A stretch of 6,550 nt of DNA from Bacteroidota bacterium (GCA_005883855.1 VBAU01000213.1:1-6550), one strand, 5' to 3'; counted from the first letter of the stretch, positions 1 to 6,496 are shown. Numbers and translations are program-made. The notes: a model not told the origin generated them from the letters alone.

Positions 1-406
1 ACATTTTGAAGTACATTATTTGAGAAGGTGTATAAAATCCTCCCATTCTACTGCAAGGCAGTCACCATGTGTATCGCACACTAAATGGTCATCAGAAATG
101 GTTTACCATGAGCATGCATGATTGGTTGGGAGCGACGGAGTTGACTCATTTGTCGATTCGGTTGTGTACGGAAGCCTCAGGGGACCAATACGACAAAAAA
201 TAGAGAATTTTAATTGGGCCCAATTTTGTCAATCTGCTCTATGTCTTAAATAATGTGTATATGTCAACCCCGTGATTCAGTTTTGATTGCAGCTGCTCTG
301 TATATCTTAAATAATGGGTATACAGCACTTTCAACTTAAATTCATGCGAGCAAAATTTTCGCCCTCTACTTAATTAAATCACGACAATTCAAGCAACGTT
401 AATTGA
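1..406. other. Upstream spacer of the integrase-like gene
   Basis: I see no convincing coding region here. Visible items are a TATA-like box (TATAAAA, 31-37), a TGACTCA heptamer at 142-148 that matches the AP-1/Gcn4 class of bZIP sites, a perfect palindrome AATTGGGCCCAATT at 212-225, and a spaced direct repeat (234-261 and 293-322). The TATA box is not followed by any ORF of note: the ATG at 67 closes after five codons. It may be chance, or may serve a non-coding or very distal transcription start. The stretch from about 230 to 406 is the likely promoter and 5' leader of the gene at 407. Confidence 0.5.
234..322 (+). repeat. Spaced direct repeat with CTTAAATAATG core
   Basis: Two related copies lie at 234-261 and 293-322. 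Both begin CTGCTCT, share CTTAAATAATG (245-255 and 306-316) and end GTATA, with small differences between. The core starts are 61 bp apart, about twice the 31-32 bp spacing of related motifs at 3701-3743 and 6279-6321. They lie within 175 bp of the proposed start at 407, so a promoter role is possible, but a degenerate minisatellite is equally possible. Confidence 0.5.
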
Positions 407-1726
407 ATGGGAGTGTGTTGATCTATTTATGCTTCTAATTGTTTAAGAGATTGGCTCCTTTTCATCAGTTCATCGTTCAGCAATGGCAGGATGGCTTTAC
501 GGTGAAGGACATCGTCTCGAAACTTTCAACGCAATTGCTAGTATCAGTCAGGTTTGTGGTCCTTTAGATATGCCTAATCCATATCAGCGAACGCACTCTG
601 CAGAGATATCTTGCAGTAAACAATATGAGGAGATACAAAACACATTCCAACCGACTTCCCAATGTTGATGAGGAGATCGAAAAGCATTTCTGGCGATCAA
701 AAAATGATCTAGTAATTGCACGTCATGTTCATCAAAAATGCAACGTTCAATATTCGTAAGAATACCCGTATTCAACTCAGTTTAATCTTCAGAAAGCGAC
801 AGATCCGTTACGTACGACTGCGTCTTCACCTGGTCCGGAAAACCCGAATTCATACTGTATTTCTAAATCGAATCATTCGTCGAAAAAAGCGACAATATGC
901 CCGAGAGATGGGTATACGGCGCTTAACCTATCATCTACGGGGCTCTAGGATATGGGTTACTCGAAGAGAAGTTCATGAGAGCCTGAAAGTTGTAGATGCT
1001 GAGGGGCTACAAGCTCGAAAGGGCAGGAAACTCGTTCGTCGTATATTCCACAGTCGTGGCCGAGACGAGGTATGGTCTCTGGATGGCCACGACAAGTTGA
1101 AACGGTGGGGATTCCCCATTCATGGGTGCAACGATGTGTATTCGCGATATTTGATCTGGCTTCGTGTCGGTCTGTCAAATAATGATCCACGCTTTGTGCT
1201 ATCTCATTATCTCTCTGCAATTGAGGAGATTGCTGAAAGCTGTTCTTCTCCAAATCGTCTCCACCTTCCTTTTAGTTACTAATATATAGTCATTATTCCT
1301 TCAAAGATTCGATCGGATCATGGCACAGAAACGGTGGACGCATTCGCAGCTCACAAAACTTTCCATCAACACAGTGCTGGAGGGAACGTGAATGAATGCT
1401 GGAAATACGGTCGTTCAGTACACAATCAGAAGATCGAATGTTTCTGGTCACAGCTTGTGAGTCAGTGGCTCATACGTTGGCAAGAAATCTTTCGTGAGCT
1501 TGAATCAGAAGGATTTTGGGATCTTGATGATGGTTATGATCAAATCGCCCTGATTTACATATACATGCCCGTCATACAAAAAGAGTTGGATAATTATCGG
1601 AGAGAATACAACGCTTATCCCATGCGATACAACAATCTGTCTCGTCTTCCATGTGGTCCCCCAGAGGATAATTATCTGCTTCACAATGGCGGTACGGACT
1701 GTGGTATTACAATCGATAGATCATGA
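407..1726 (+). CDS. DDE integrase/transposase-like protein, five exons
   Basis: My model joins 407-412, 448-551, 588-755, 793-1256 and 1290-1726, giving 392 residues. The four introns are 35, 36, 37 and 33 nt, with CTAAT-type branch sites in introns 1, 2 and 4 and a GTAAGA donor in intron 3. Residues about 10-45 (GFTVKDIV...SERTLQRYL) and 62-108 (KRQIRYVRLRL) resemble the two HTH segments that precede the integrase core in the rva_4-type family common in fungi and animals. The core is well preserved: WSLDGHDKLKRWGF, YSRYLIWL, KIRSDHGTE and NQKIECFW place the presumed catalytic residues at D190, D257 and E297 (D-x66-D-x39-E). It likely acts, or once acted, on DNA in the nucleus. Intron 4 is least certain: a donor at 1242 (48 nt) also keeps frame. 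The frame stops at TGA 1724, but homology-like sequence continues beyond. I saw no terminal inverted repeats. Confidence 0.75.
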
Positions 1727-1906
1727 CTGGAATTGATAAGGAGGCATAAACTAAATGGATTCAACTCTGAGGAATATTTGGACTCCGATGCGATGGAAGA
1801 GCTTGATGAACTGATGATGGAAAGTCCGTTCGGCACCTTGGTGAATGATGAAAATGCAAGGCGTCAATACCTGCTTTTACGTCATCGATTGCATCAAGAA
1901 CGATGA
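1727..1906 (+). pseudogene. In-frame C-terminal continuation of the integrase-like gene, beyond a TGA
   Basis: Directly after the TGA at 1724-1726, the same frame stays open for 59 codons, from LELIRRHKLNG to a TGA at 1904-1906. It is charged and helical in look, with an acidic SEEYLDSDAMEELDEL stretch and an RRQYLLLRHR end. The preceding stop sits where the protein would read DRS-x-LEL, and CGA to TGA is a single CpG transition, so a recent nonsense change truncating a longer protein is the simplest reading. The alternative is a 96-nt intron (1704-1799) that would remove the stop and keep frame, though it is far longer than the other introns in the gene. Stop readthrough or an assembly error are further options. 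Confidence 0.55.
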
Positions 1907-2336
1907 CGGTTTTTATATGAATCTCAGCTTTGGTAATGATCTTTATTTGCCAAACTAATTATCAAGGACTTTTGAACTCCGCTCTCGATTCAGAATGAAA
2001 ACAATTGTCTCCTCGAGATTTTCTTGAGTGTAAATAATAATATTAATGATATGCACTGTAATGAAGGAGATTAGCACAGCGAATGTGTGCGCACAGTCCT
2101 TTTCTTGATCAATTTCCATTAAATAAGACGTTGAGTGCATGTTTGTGCATCCGAAATTGTTGACATATACGCCTTAATTAATATAATGAGAGCACAGACC
2201 AGGATTTTTAGCTGACGACAGCAGCAAAAGAGGTCGAATGTGTGGAAACGTGATAACTTCATACTTAAATAAATGAATAATGGTCCAAGTTACAGAATAT
2301 GAATGATTTTCGCTGTCTCTAAAAAGAACAACTTGC

Positions 2337-2395
2337 AAAAAAAGGGGGTAAAGTGGTTGCGCATCACATAAACATTGAAAAAAAGGGAGTAAAGT
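2337..2395 (+). repeat. Direct repeat of an A7-G-rich-TAAAGT unit
   Basis: An 18-nt unit at 2337-2354 (seven A, five G, then TAAAGT) recurs at 2378-2395 with one mismatch (GGGAG for GGGGG). Starts are 41 bp apart. It lies 60-120 bp upstream of the TATA box of the zinc-finger gene, so it may be an upstream element of that promoter; G-run slippage or chance purine richness is the alternative. Confidence 0.6.
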
Positions 2396-2455
2396 ATTCA
2401 CACTCTGAGGGATTGTACCCCTGACTTTGACATTAATAGGCAGACACGAAAATCC

Positions 2456-2464
2456 TATAAAAAA
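2456..2464 (+). promoter_or_regulatory. TATA box of the zinc-finger gene
   Basis: TATAAAAAA lies 61 bp before the ATG at 2525 and is followed by a CA-rich and then C-rich leader (2471-2524), which would suit transcription starts about 30-40 bp downstream of the box. The start context ACAATGACC has A at -3. Confidence 0.55.
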
Positions 2465-2524
2465 GGAGCTCAAATCCACTCACACTCCACCCACTCGCCC
2501 CTTTCCCCCATCAAACTACCTACA

Positions 2525-3660
2525 ATGACCGATTCCAACACTTTCGATAATCCTCATGGTTTCCCTTGGTGGAACTGTGAAAAGCCTGGATGCACTGCAT
2601 CTTTCAATACAGAAATGAGCGATACTTGTTATCATTGCAAATGCCCTACCTCTCAAATGGCCAAACTGAGCACCTTTATGAACGAACAATCTGCGATTGA
2701 GTCAGGTAGAATTCCTTTCGTTGTATTCTTCAAACTAATTATTAGCCATTGAAGCGACTTCGGGGGAGATTGATACGGATACAACGAAGACTTCTTCCAT
2801 TCTTGCGATCTTCGATTCCCATCGCAGGAATCCCGGTTTGTCCAGATCGAAGCCATCATCCAAACGCGGTCCCAAATCCCCTTACTCTGTCCCTATTCGA
2901 AGTGCTAGCGCTCCTGATCCTTCCGCTGTTGTTTTGGTACCACATCATTCTCTCCCGCTGATAATAGCGTCAAGCAACAGTTCCACGAACCCTCGCTGTT
3001 CCGACTCCTGCTCCAATTCCAAGTCTCAAAAAAGGAGTTTATACCTTCACCTTCATGCCAGTTACTTTGAAACCTTGGGATGAAGTTCTTCACGAAGGGG
3101 GAGGAGACACTTCAGGAGTCTGGGGGGAGATCAGTAAACCGGAAACTCATATTTATCACCGCAAGGTGATCACTATGATGACGGAGGACTGGCCAGAAGG
3201 AGACGATGAGGATGCTTGGGAGAATTGGCTCCGGAATACCTTTGTTGATGAGGCTATAAGTAAGCACAAGGTTTTCGAAGCTGTTCCATACAGTTTGCTT
3301 CAGGATTGGAAGCTCGCGGTCTACGAAACGGTCAAGCGCGATCAGGATCCTGTTCTCTGTTATGTTGCGCAGCCAACTCCGGAGACACGAAAGGTATACG
3401 ACTCGGTTGCGGAGTGGCTAGACGCTCAGCATATTCGTCGCAATGGAAAGATCTGTACTGAAGGCTTCGCTCTCGTTGCACGGCGACCAAGTGAGGCGTT
3501 TAATTGGTTTTACGCCGGCCTTCATGGTTCCGATATTTATGCTGACTCGTTGAAAAGGAAATCTCGATGGATTGATTCTAGTGGAAAAGTCGTGTTGGCT
3601 GATATGAGCACTGTTGATTCGGAGGGAAATAAGAAAAGTGAAGAAAAGAAAGAAATTTAA
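2525..3660 (+). CDS. RanBP2-like zinc-finger protein with unrecognised C-terminal domain, three exons
   Basis: Joining 2525-2705, 2746-2936 and 2968-3660 gives 354 residues. Intron 1 (40 nt) has a GTAGAA donor, an AACTAAT branch site and ends TTAG. Intron 2 is 31 nt with the donor at 2937; donors at 2931 or 2928 (37 or 40 nt) also keep frame, while the acceptor at 2967 is fixed by frame. Residues 15-40 carry W-x-C18-x4-C23-x4-N28-x6-C35-x2-C38, one residue longer than the usual RanBP2 finger (W-x-C-x2-4-C-x3-N-x6-C-x2-C), a fold known to bind RNA or ubiquitin. Residues about 75-145 are Ser/Pro-rich and probably disordered. From about 145 (KKGVYTFTFMPVTLKPWDEV) to 335 lies a W-, D- and E-rich globular-looking region I do not recognise, then a Lys/Glu tail ending KKSEEKKEI. 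No signal peptide or membrane segment is visible. Exons are clear; function is unknown. Confidence 0.75.
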
Positions 3661-3700
3661 TTATGGATTTCTTTCGTTTAGGTTGATCATTTGATATAGG

Positions 3701-3743
3701 CATTAATTAAGGGGTATAACTCCGACTTTCTCATTAATTAAGG
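3701..3743 (-). repeat. Two CCTTAATTAATG copies 31 bp apart
   Basis: CATTAATTAAGG occurs at 3701-3712 and again, identical, at 3732-3743. Read on the minus strand, the segment 3754 to 3699 aligns with the plus-strand segment 6276-6327: both have AGTCCTTAA-TAATG, then about 32 bp later CCTTAATTAATG followed by CTAT. A third, weaker relative lies at 2412-2440 (GACTTTGACATTAAT against GACTTTCTCATTAAT). Each of these three lies upstream of a gene and in the same orientation relative to that gene. Confidence 0.6.
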
Positions 3744-3783
3744 ACTTAGTCATTCTAATTTACCTGACATTTTTCTTAATTAC

Positions 3784-3798
3784 GGTATGAGTCATACC
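3784..3798. promoter_or_regulatory. Palindrome GGTATGAGTCATACC with a bZIP-type core
   Basis: Seven-base arms are perfectly complementary around a central G. The middle, TGAGTCA (3788-3794), is the classic AP-1/Gcn4 (cpc-1/CpcA) recognition heptamer, and the symmetry reaches four bases further on each side. It ends two bases before the proposed ATG at 3801. If transcription starts upstream it lies in the 5' leader; if the true start codon is the ATG at 3901 it would be a promoter site. Confidence 0.45.
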
Positions 3799-3800
3799 TT

Positions 3801-4370
3801 ATGCCGCGTAAATTCTCAGATTTTCCCGCAATAAAACAGATAGATTTCAGGGGCGAGTTTTGTTTCATCTGCTCAACGCTTGTTCAAAACGTTTACAGAG
3901 ATGGCAGGTATCTTTATTTTCTCATTATTCTTGTTAATTCTACAGAAATTGATTTTGATCTCTTCGAAATTGATGTTGATGATGTTGTTTTGGGTCCTGC
4001 AAAGATTACGACGCAAACTACACTTCCTCCTCTCAAGGAGGAAAAGCTTCATCCTGTCCCCCTCACCTCTGCCAACACTCCCTCTCCGCCTCCGGGAATC
4101 CCTACACCCGTCCAAGCTCAGGTTCCACCGGCCCCCCTTCCTCCAGCCTCTACAGCCGTTGTCAGAACACGTAACTCTCGTCGTACTTGGATCGAAATGC
4201 ACAAAGAGCAGTATGCAGAGTTGTGGTACTGGGAGAAGAATAAGGCTGGCCGGGCAACTAGACTTTGGGGTTCTGTTTTTGAAAGGAATGAAAAGGGGAT
4301 AAGCGTCAGGAGGTCAAAACGTCTTGAGACTGTCAAGGGGACAAAAGTCATGGGTTTAATATGCATGTAG
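3801..4370 (+). CDS. Small acidic/proline-rich/basic protein, three exons
   Basis: Joining 3801-3807, 3851-3907 and 3946-4370 gives 162 residues. Intron 1 (43 nt) runs GTAAAT...TTTCAG and intron 2 (38 nt) GTATCT...CTACAG. The spliced start reads MPRASFVSSAQRLFKTFTEM, then an acidic, hydrophobic stretch (AEIDFDLFEIDVDDVV, residues 21-36). Residues 46-92 are Pro-rich and probably disordered. Residues 93-151 are basic and aromatic (RNSRRTWIEM, YAELWYWEKNKAGRATRLWG, RRSKRLE), with RRSKR as a possible nuclear signal. I do not recognise the family. Oddly, the unspliced frame is also open from 3801 to the same stop (189 residues), because the two introns total 81 nt; its extra part is hydrophobic (YLYFLIILVN). 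A third option is a start at the ATG 3901 (143 residues, beginning MAEIDFD). Splicing is favoured by good donor and acceptor sites. Confidence 0.6.
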   Translation: MPRKFSDFPAIKQIDFRGEFCFICSTLVQNVYRDGRYLYFLIILVNSTEIDFDLFEIDVDDVVLGPAKITTQTTLPPLKEEKLHPVPLTSANTPSPPPGIPTPVQAQVPPAPLPPASTAVVRTRNSRRTWIEMHKEQYAELWYWEKNKAGRATRLWGSVFERNEKGISVRRSKRLETVKGTKVMGLICM

Positions 4371-4722
4371 AAATGGAGATTCGTTTTTGAAGTAAAGTAA
4401 AGGAGGAGCGAGCATGGCGTTTTGACGAGCAATTATTTTTGAAGGTGCAGTTTGGAGATTTGAGATATCCACGGTGGGGATTGATTATATTCATCTTTTC
4501 TTTATTTATGGAATGGAGTTTCGCATCAACCAAGACGTTTTTCGCTACCGTACATAAACCTGCCAAACTCCATACCTATAGAAACCAGATATCTCACCCA
4601 ACAACTTGCCAAAGGTAAACACATACATTCGTAATAAACACACACATTCGTAAGAATTACTCTACCCCGTCAACTTGATCCCCTGTCAAAGCTTGTTCAG
4701 CAGCAGTTATTGCCAGCCTTGA
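4371..4722. other. Convergent 3' spacer
   Basis: The genes at 3801-4370 (+) and 4723-6138 (-) converge here and no gene is visible. AATAAA occurs on the minus strand at 4501-4506 (about 220 nt past the minus-strand stop) and on the plus strand at 4633-4638 (about 260 nt past the plus-strand stop). If both were used, the two 3' UTRs would overlap between about 4500 and 4640. Confidence 0.4.
4616..4653 (+). repeat. Tandem 19-bp repeat, two copies
   Basis: Copies at 4616-4634 and 4635-4653 are adjacent and match at 18 of 19 positions (TAAACACAYACATTCGTAA). The junction of the two copies creates the plus-strand AATAAA at 4633-4638, so the duplication may itself have made that signal. Confidence 0.75.
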
Positions 4723-6138
4723 TCATTGCTCTGCCAGGTCAACCCCTCTCACTAGTTTACAGACATTTTGTACTGTAGTCACCAAAGCGGCGGGAGAATT
4801 ATCAACTCCAGTAAAAGAATCCTGAAACACAGCCTTCAAAACAGTATCCTGAGCAGCCTTCCATAATTCGCCCTGTGATTTCTCCCAGGCCTCAGCCTCG
4901 ATATCATTATACATCCCTCCTTCCTCCCTACCCACACCAACCAGATCACAGCTTGAGTTGAACACTTGAAGTCGATCTTCAATACTTTTCCTCCCTGACA
5001 TTGATGCTGGACTATCTCCTTTGAAAACCTGAGTCCACGATCTACATTGTCGAGTAAATGTAGCTTTGATATCCCGCATTGAATCTTCCTTCCACGGCGT
5101 CATCCTAATCCAGTCGAGCTGTGGTGTTACATACGCCGCATAAAAATAGAAGGCTTCCGGGGATATGTCGGTGGGATGAAGTATGCCAGCGTACGACAGT
5201 ATATCGAGATGGGAGGAGGAAAGGAGAGTATCGTCCTTGGAATGTCCGAAAAGTCCGGCAAATTGTCGCGAAATGTTGACAGCTTGTTCTCTGAATCGTT
5301 GTTGAGTTTTCTGAGACTGTTCTAATTCGATGCGTTTACTTTCGAGATCTTTGATCAACTCGTTGTTGGGATTAGTCTCCCGGCGGAGATTTTGAATTCG
5401 TGCCTCAAGCTTTTGATGCATTTTCTCCGCCACAGTAGCCTGAATCTCAAAGTCTATTCGATTCTTCCCCACCAACATGCGTCTCATCCAATCCGGCTGT
5501 ACCTTTCCGACTTTAAATCCATGTGTCAACGGTTCTATCCATTTGTGTTCACGAGCTTTGCGTCGTTCGTAGTGGTTTCTGTTGGACTCCTTGCTCGCTT
5601 GAATCCGCTGCTCCGGAGTGTAGGTTGGTCGTGTCACGAGGTAGTAGTCGCGAACAAGCGGGGTGTTCCATAGAGCATCGTCGGCGGGGTGTTGTTCGTC
5701 AGGTTTGTCTTGGACATTTCGTAAGTGATTGGCGATTTGTATCTTTCGCTTGCGTGGTGCTGCAAAGTTGACACATGGATTATCGCGTTCAACTGAAAAT
5801 GGACAAATAAATGTGGGAGGGCGGACTACTCGATTATAAATTGCCCGACCCGGAACAGGATCCAACTTGAAGATATTTTCCTCCGTAAACTCTTCGCTTT
5901 CCAAAATTTTCAGCATTTCAGCATCTATTTCCTCATCCTTTTCGTCATCAGAATCAAGGAATAATTGAGGTAGAGGAGCTTCGTTGACACGACGACGTTT
6001 AAGAGGGGAGGAAGAGGATGTAGTGCAAGTAGTGGCAGTGGTAGTGGTAGTGGGAGGAGGTGAAGTGTCCGAATGAGTGGATGAACGAGAGGACTGTAGA
6101 CGAGCGTGAGAACGCAGACCAGAAGACACTGGACACAT
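4723..6138 (-). CDS. Orphan nuclear-type protein with CCHH motif and coiled coil, single exon
   Basis: An uninterrupted 471-codon frame with no intron needed. The ATG at 6138 is the first after an in-frame TAG 24 bases upstream. Residues 1-45 are Ser/Thr-rich (a run of T and S at 30-44), followed by an NLS-like PLKRRRVNE (45-53) and an acidic patch DSDDEKDEEIDAEM (62-75). Residues 108-150 hold C112-x9-C122-x15-H138-x11-H150, a spacing that could bind zinc in a C2H2-like way but fits no finger I know. The next stretch (160-200: RDYYLVTRPTY, YERRKAREHKW) is basic and aromatic. Residues about 235-290 are strongly heptad-like and charged, a probable coiled coil for oligomerisation. Residues 295-471 look globular (LDILSYAGILHPTDISPEAFYFYAAYVTPQ by 340) and are unassigned. 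No signal peptide or membrane span. A chromatin or transcription role is only a guess from composition. Confidence 0.85.
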   Translation of the reverse strand: MCPVSSGLRSHARLQSSRSSTHSDTSPPPTTTTTATTCTTSSSSPLKRRRVNEAPLPQLFLDSDDEKDEEIDAEMLKILESEEFTEENIFKLDPVPGRAIYNRVVRPPTFICPFSVERDNPCVNFAAPRKRKIQIANHLRNVQDKPDEQHPADDALWNTPLVRDYYLVTRPTYTPEQRIQASKESNRNHYERRKAREHKWIEPLTHGFKVGKVQPDWMRRMLVGKNRIDFEIQATVAEKMHQKLEARIQNLRRETNPNNELIKDLESKRIELEQSQKTQQRFREQAVNISRQFAGLFGHSKDDTLLSSSHLDILSYAGILHPTDISPEAFYFYAAYVTPQLDWIRMTPWKEDSMRDIKATFTRQCRSWTQVFKGDSPASMSGRKSIEDRLQVFNSSCDLVGVGREEGGMYNDIEAEAWEKSQGELWKAAQDTVLKAVFQDSFTGVDNSPAALVTTVQNVCKLVRGVDLAEQ

Positions 6139-6166
6139 GTTAGCAGATCTTCCAAATGAATACTAC

Positions 6167-6176
6167 TTTTATATAT
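6167..6176 (-). promoter_or_regulatory. TATA box of the 471-residue protein gene
   Basis: Read on the minus strand this is ATATATAAAA, about 30 bp before the ATG at 6138. That distance would put the transcription start very close to the start codon, giving a very short leader; an upstream start from another element is the alternative. Confidence 0.4.
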
Positions 6177-6275
6177 GAATATTGGCTAATGCTGATGATA
6201 ATGAGACAAATAAATGCAGAAGGGGAGGATATGAAGGATTTGAAGAGGGACAGGCCTGTGGAGCGGGGGAATATA

Positions 6276-6327
6276 GTCCTTAAATAATGGGCTAGTCATA
6301 ATCAGAACACCTTAATTAATGACTATG
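6276..6327 (+). repeat. CCTTAAWTAATG motif pair, 32 bp apart
   Basis: AGTCCTTAAATAATGGG at 6275-6291 is followed, 32 bp on, by CCTTAATTAATG at 6310-6321 and CTAT. CTTAAATAATGGG (6279-6291) is identical over 13 bases to 306-318. The whole pair is related to the inverted-orientation pair at 3699-3754. It lies 140-185 bp upstream of the minus-strand start codon. Confidence 0.55.
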
Positions 6328-6416
6328 ACATATGTTCTATTAGGTAATTCTTGTCGTTTTACCATCACCAAAAATTCTGAGCAGAACTCTATTATCGCCT
6401 AATTCACCTGCAAAAA

Positions 6417-6496
6417 GCAGCAGCAGCAACAGCAAATGTTAGTTGCTAAGGATTTCCAAGTGCCTTAACCACTACTCTAGCTGCTGCTGCCGCTGC
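6417..6496. repeat. 80-nt imperfect hairpin with CAG/CTG arms
   Basis: Outer arms are a CAG-type run at 6417-6434 and a CTG-type run at 6479-6496, pairing at about 15 of 18 positions. Inner arms TAGTTGCTAAGG (6440-6451) and CCTTAACCACTA (6463-6474) pair at 10 of 12, leaving an 11-nt loop. Trinucleotide runs form such structures easily, so this may be a degenerate microsatellite pair, a structured RNA segment or a remnant of a mobile element end. Confidence 0.6.

Larger units (their letters stand above)
1907..2524. other. Spacer between the integrase-like gene and the zinc-finger gene
   Basis: AT-rich, with no supported gene. Minus-strand open frames at 1955-2140 and 2174-2479 have no recognisable domain, and the second overlaps the promoter of the next gene. 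Contents: a CCTTAATTAAT motif at 2172-2182, an A/G-rich direct repeat at 2337-2395, a CATTAATAGG motif at about 2430-2439 inside a segment resembling the 3711-3743 repeat, a TATA box at 2456-2464, and a C-rich pyrimidine leader just before the ATG at 2525. I found no clear AATAAA close after 1726 or 1906. Confidence 0.5.

Noticed and set aside
212..225. Palindrome AATTGGGCCCAATT as a functional site
   Set aside because: Perfect, but a single 14-bp palindrome in AT-rich spacer with no matching partner or known factor; noted only as a sequence fact.
483..668. Open frame from the ATG at 483
   Set aside because: The frame used by the integrase-like protein here is a different one (QWQDGFTVKDIV, then SERTLQRYL); this frame gives no family-like sequence and is a shadow.
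1955..2140. 61-codon minus-strand open frame
   Set aside because: Low-complexity Ile-rich translation of AT-rich DNA, with no motif or promoter support.
2174..2479. 101-codon minus-strand open frame
   Set aside because: It covers the promoter and TATA box of the gene at 2525, has no recognisable domain and looks like a translation of AT-rich spacer.
3880..4302. 140-codon plus-strand frame starting MFKTFTEM
   Set aside because: Only its first few codons (to 3907) belong to the spliced gene; beyond that it translates an intron and then the wrong frame of the proline-rich exon.
5925..6155. Leu/Pro-rich minus-strand frame overlapping the start of the 471-residue gene
   Set aside because: It is the alternate frame of a Ser/Thr-rich low-complexity segment and ends at once after it.
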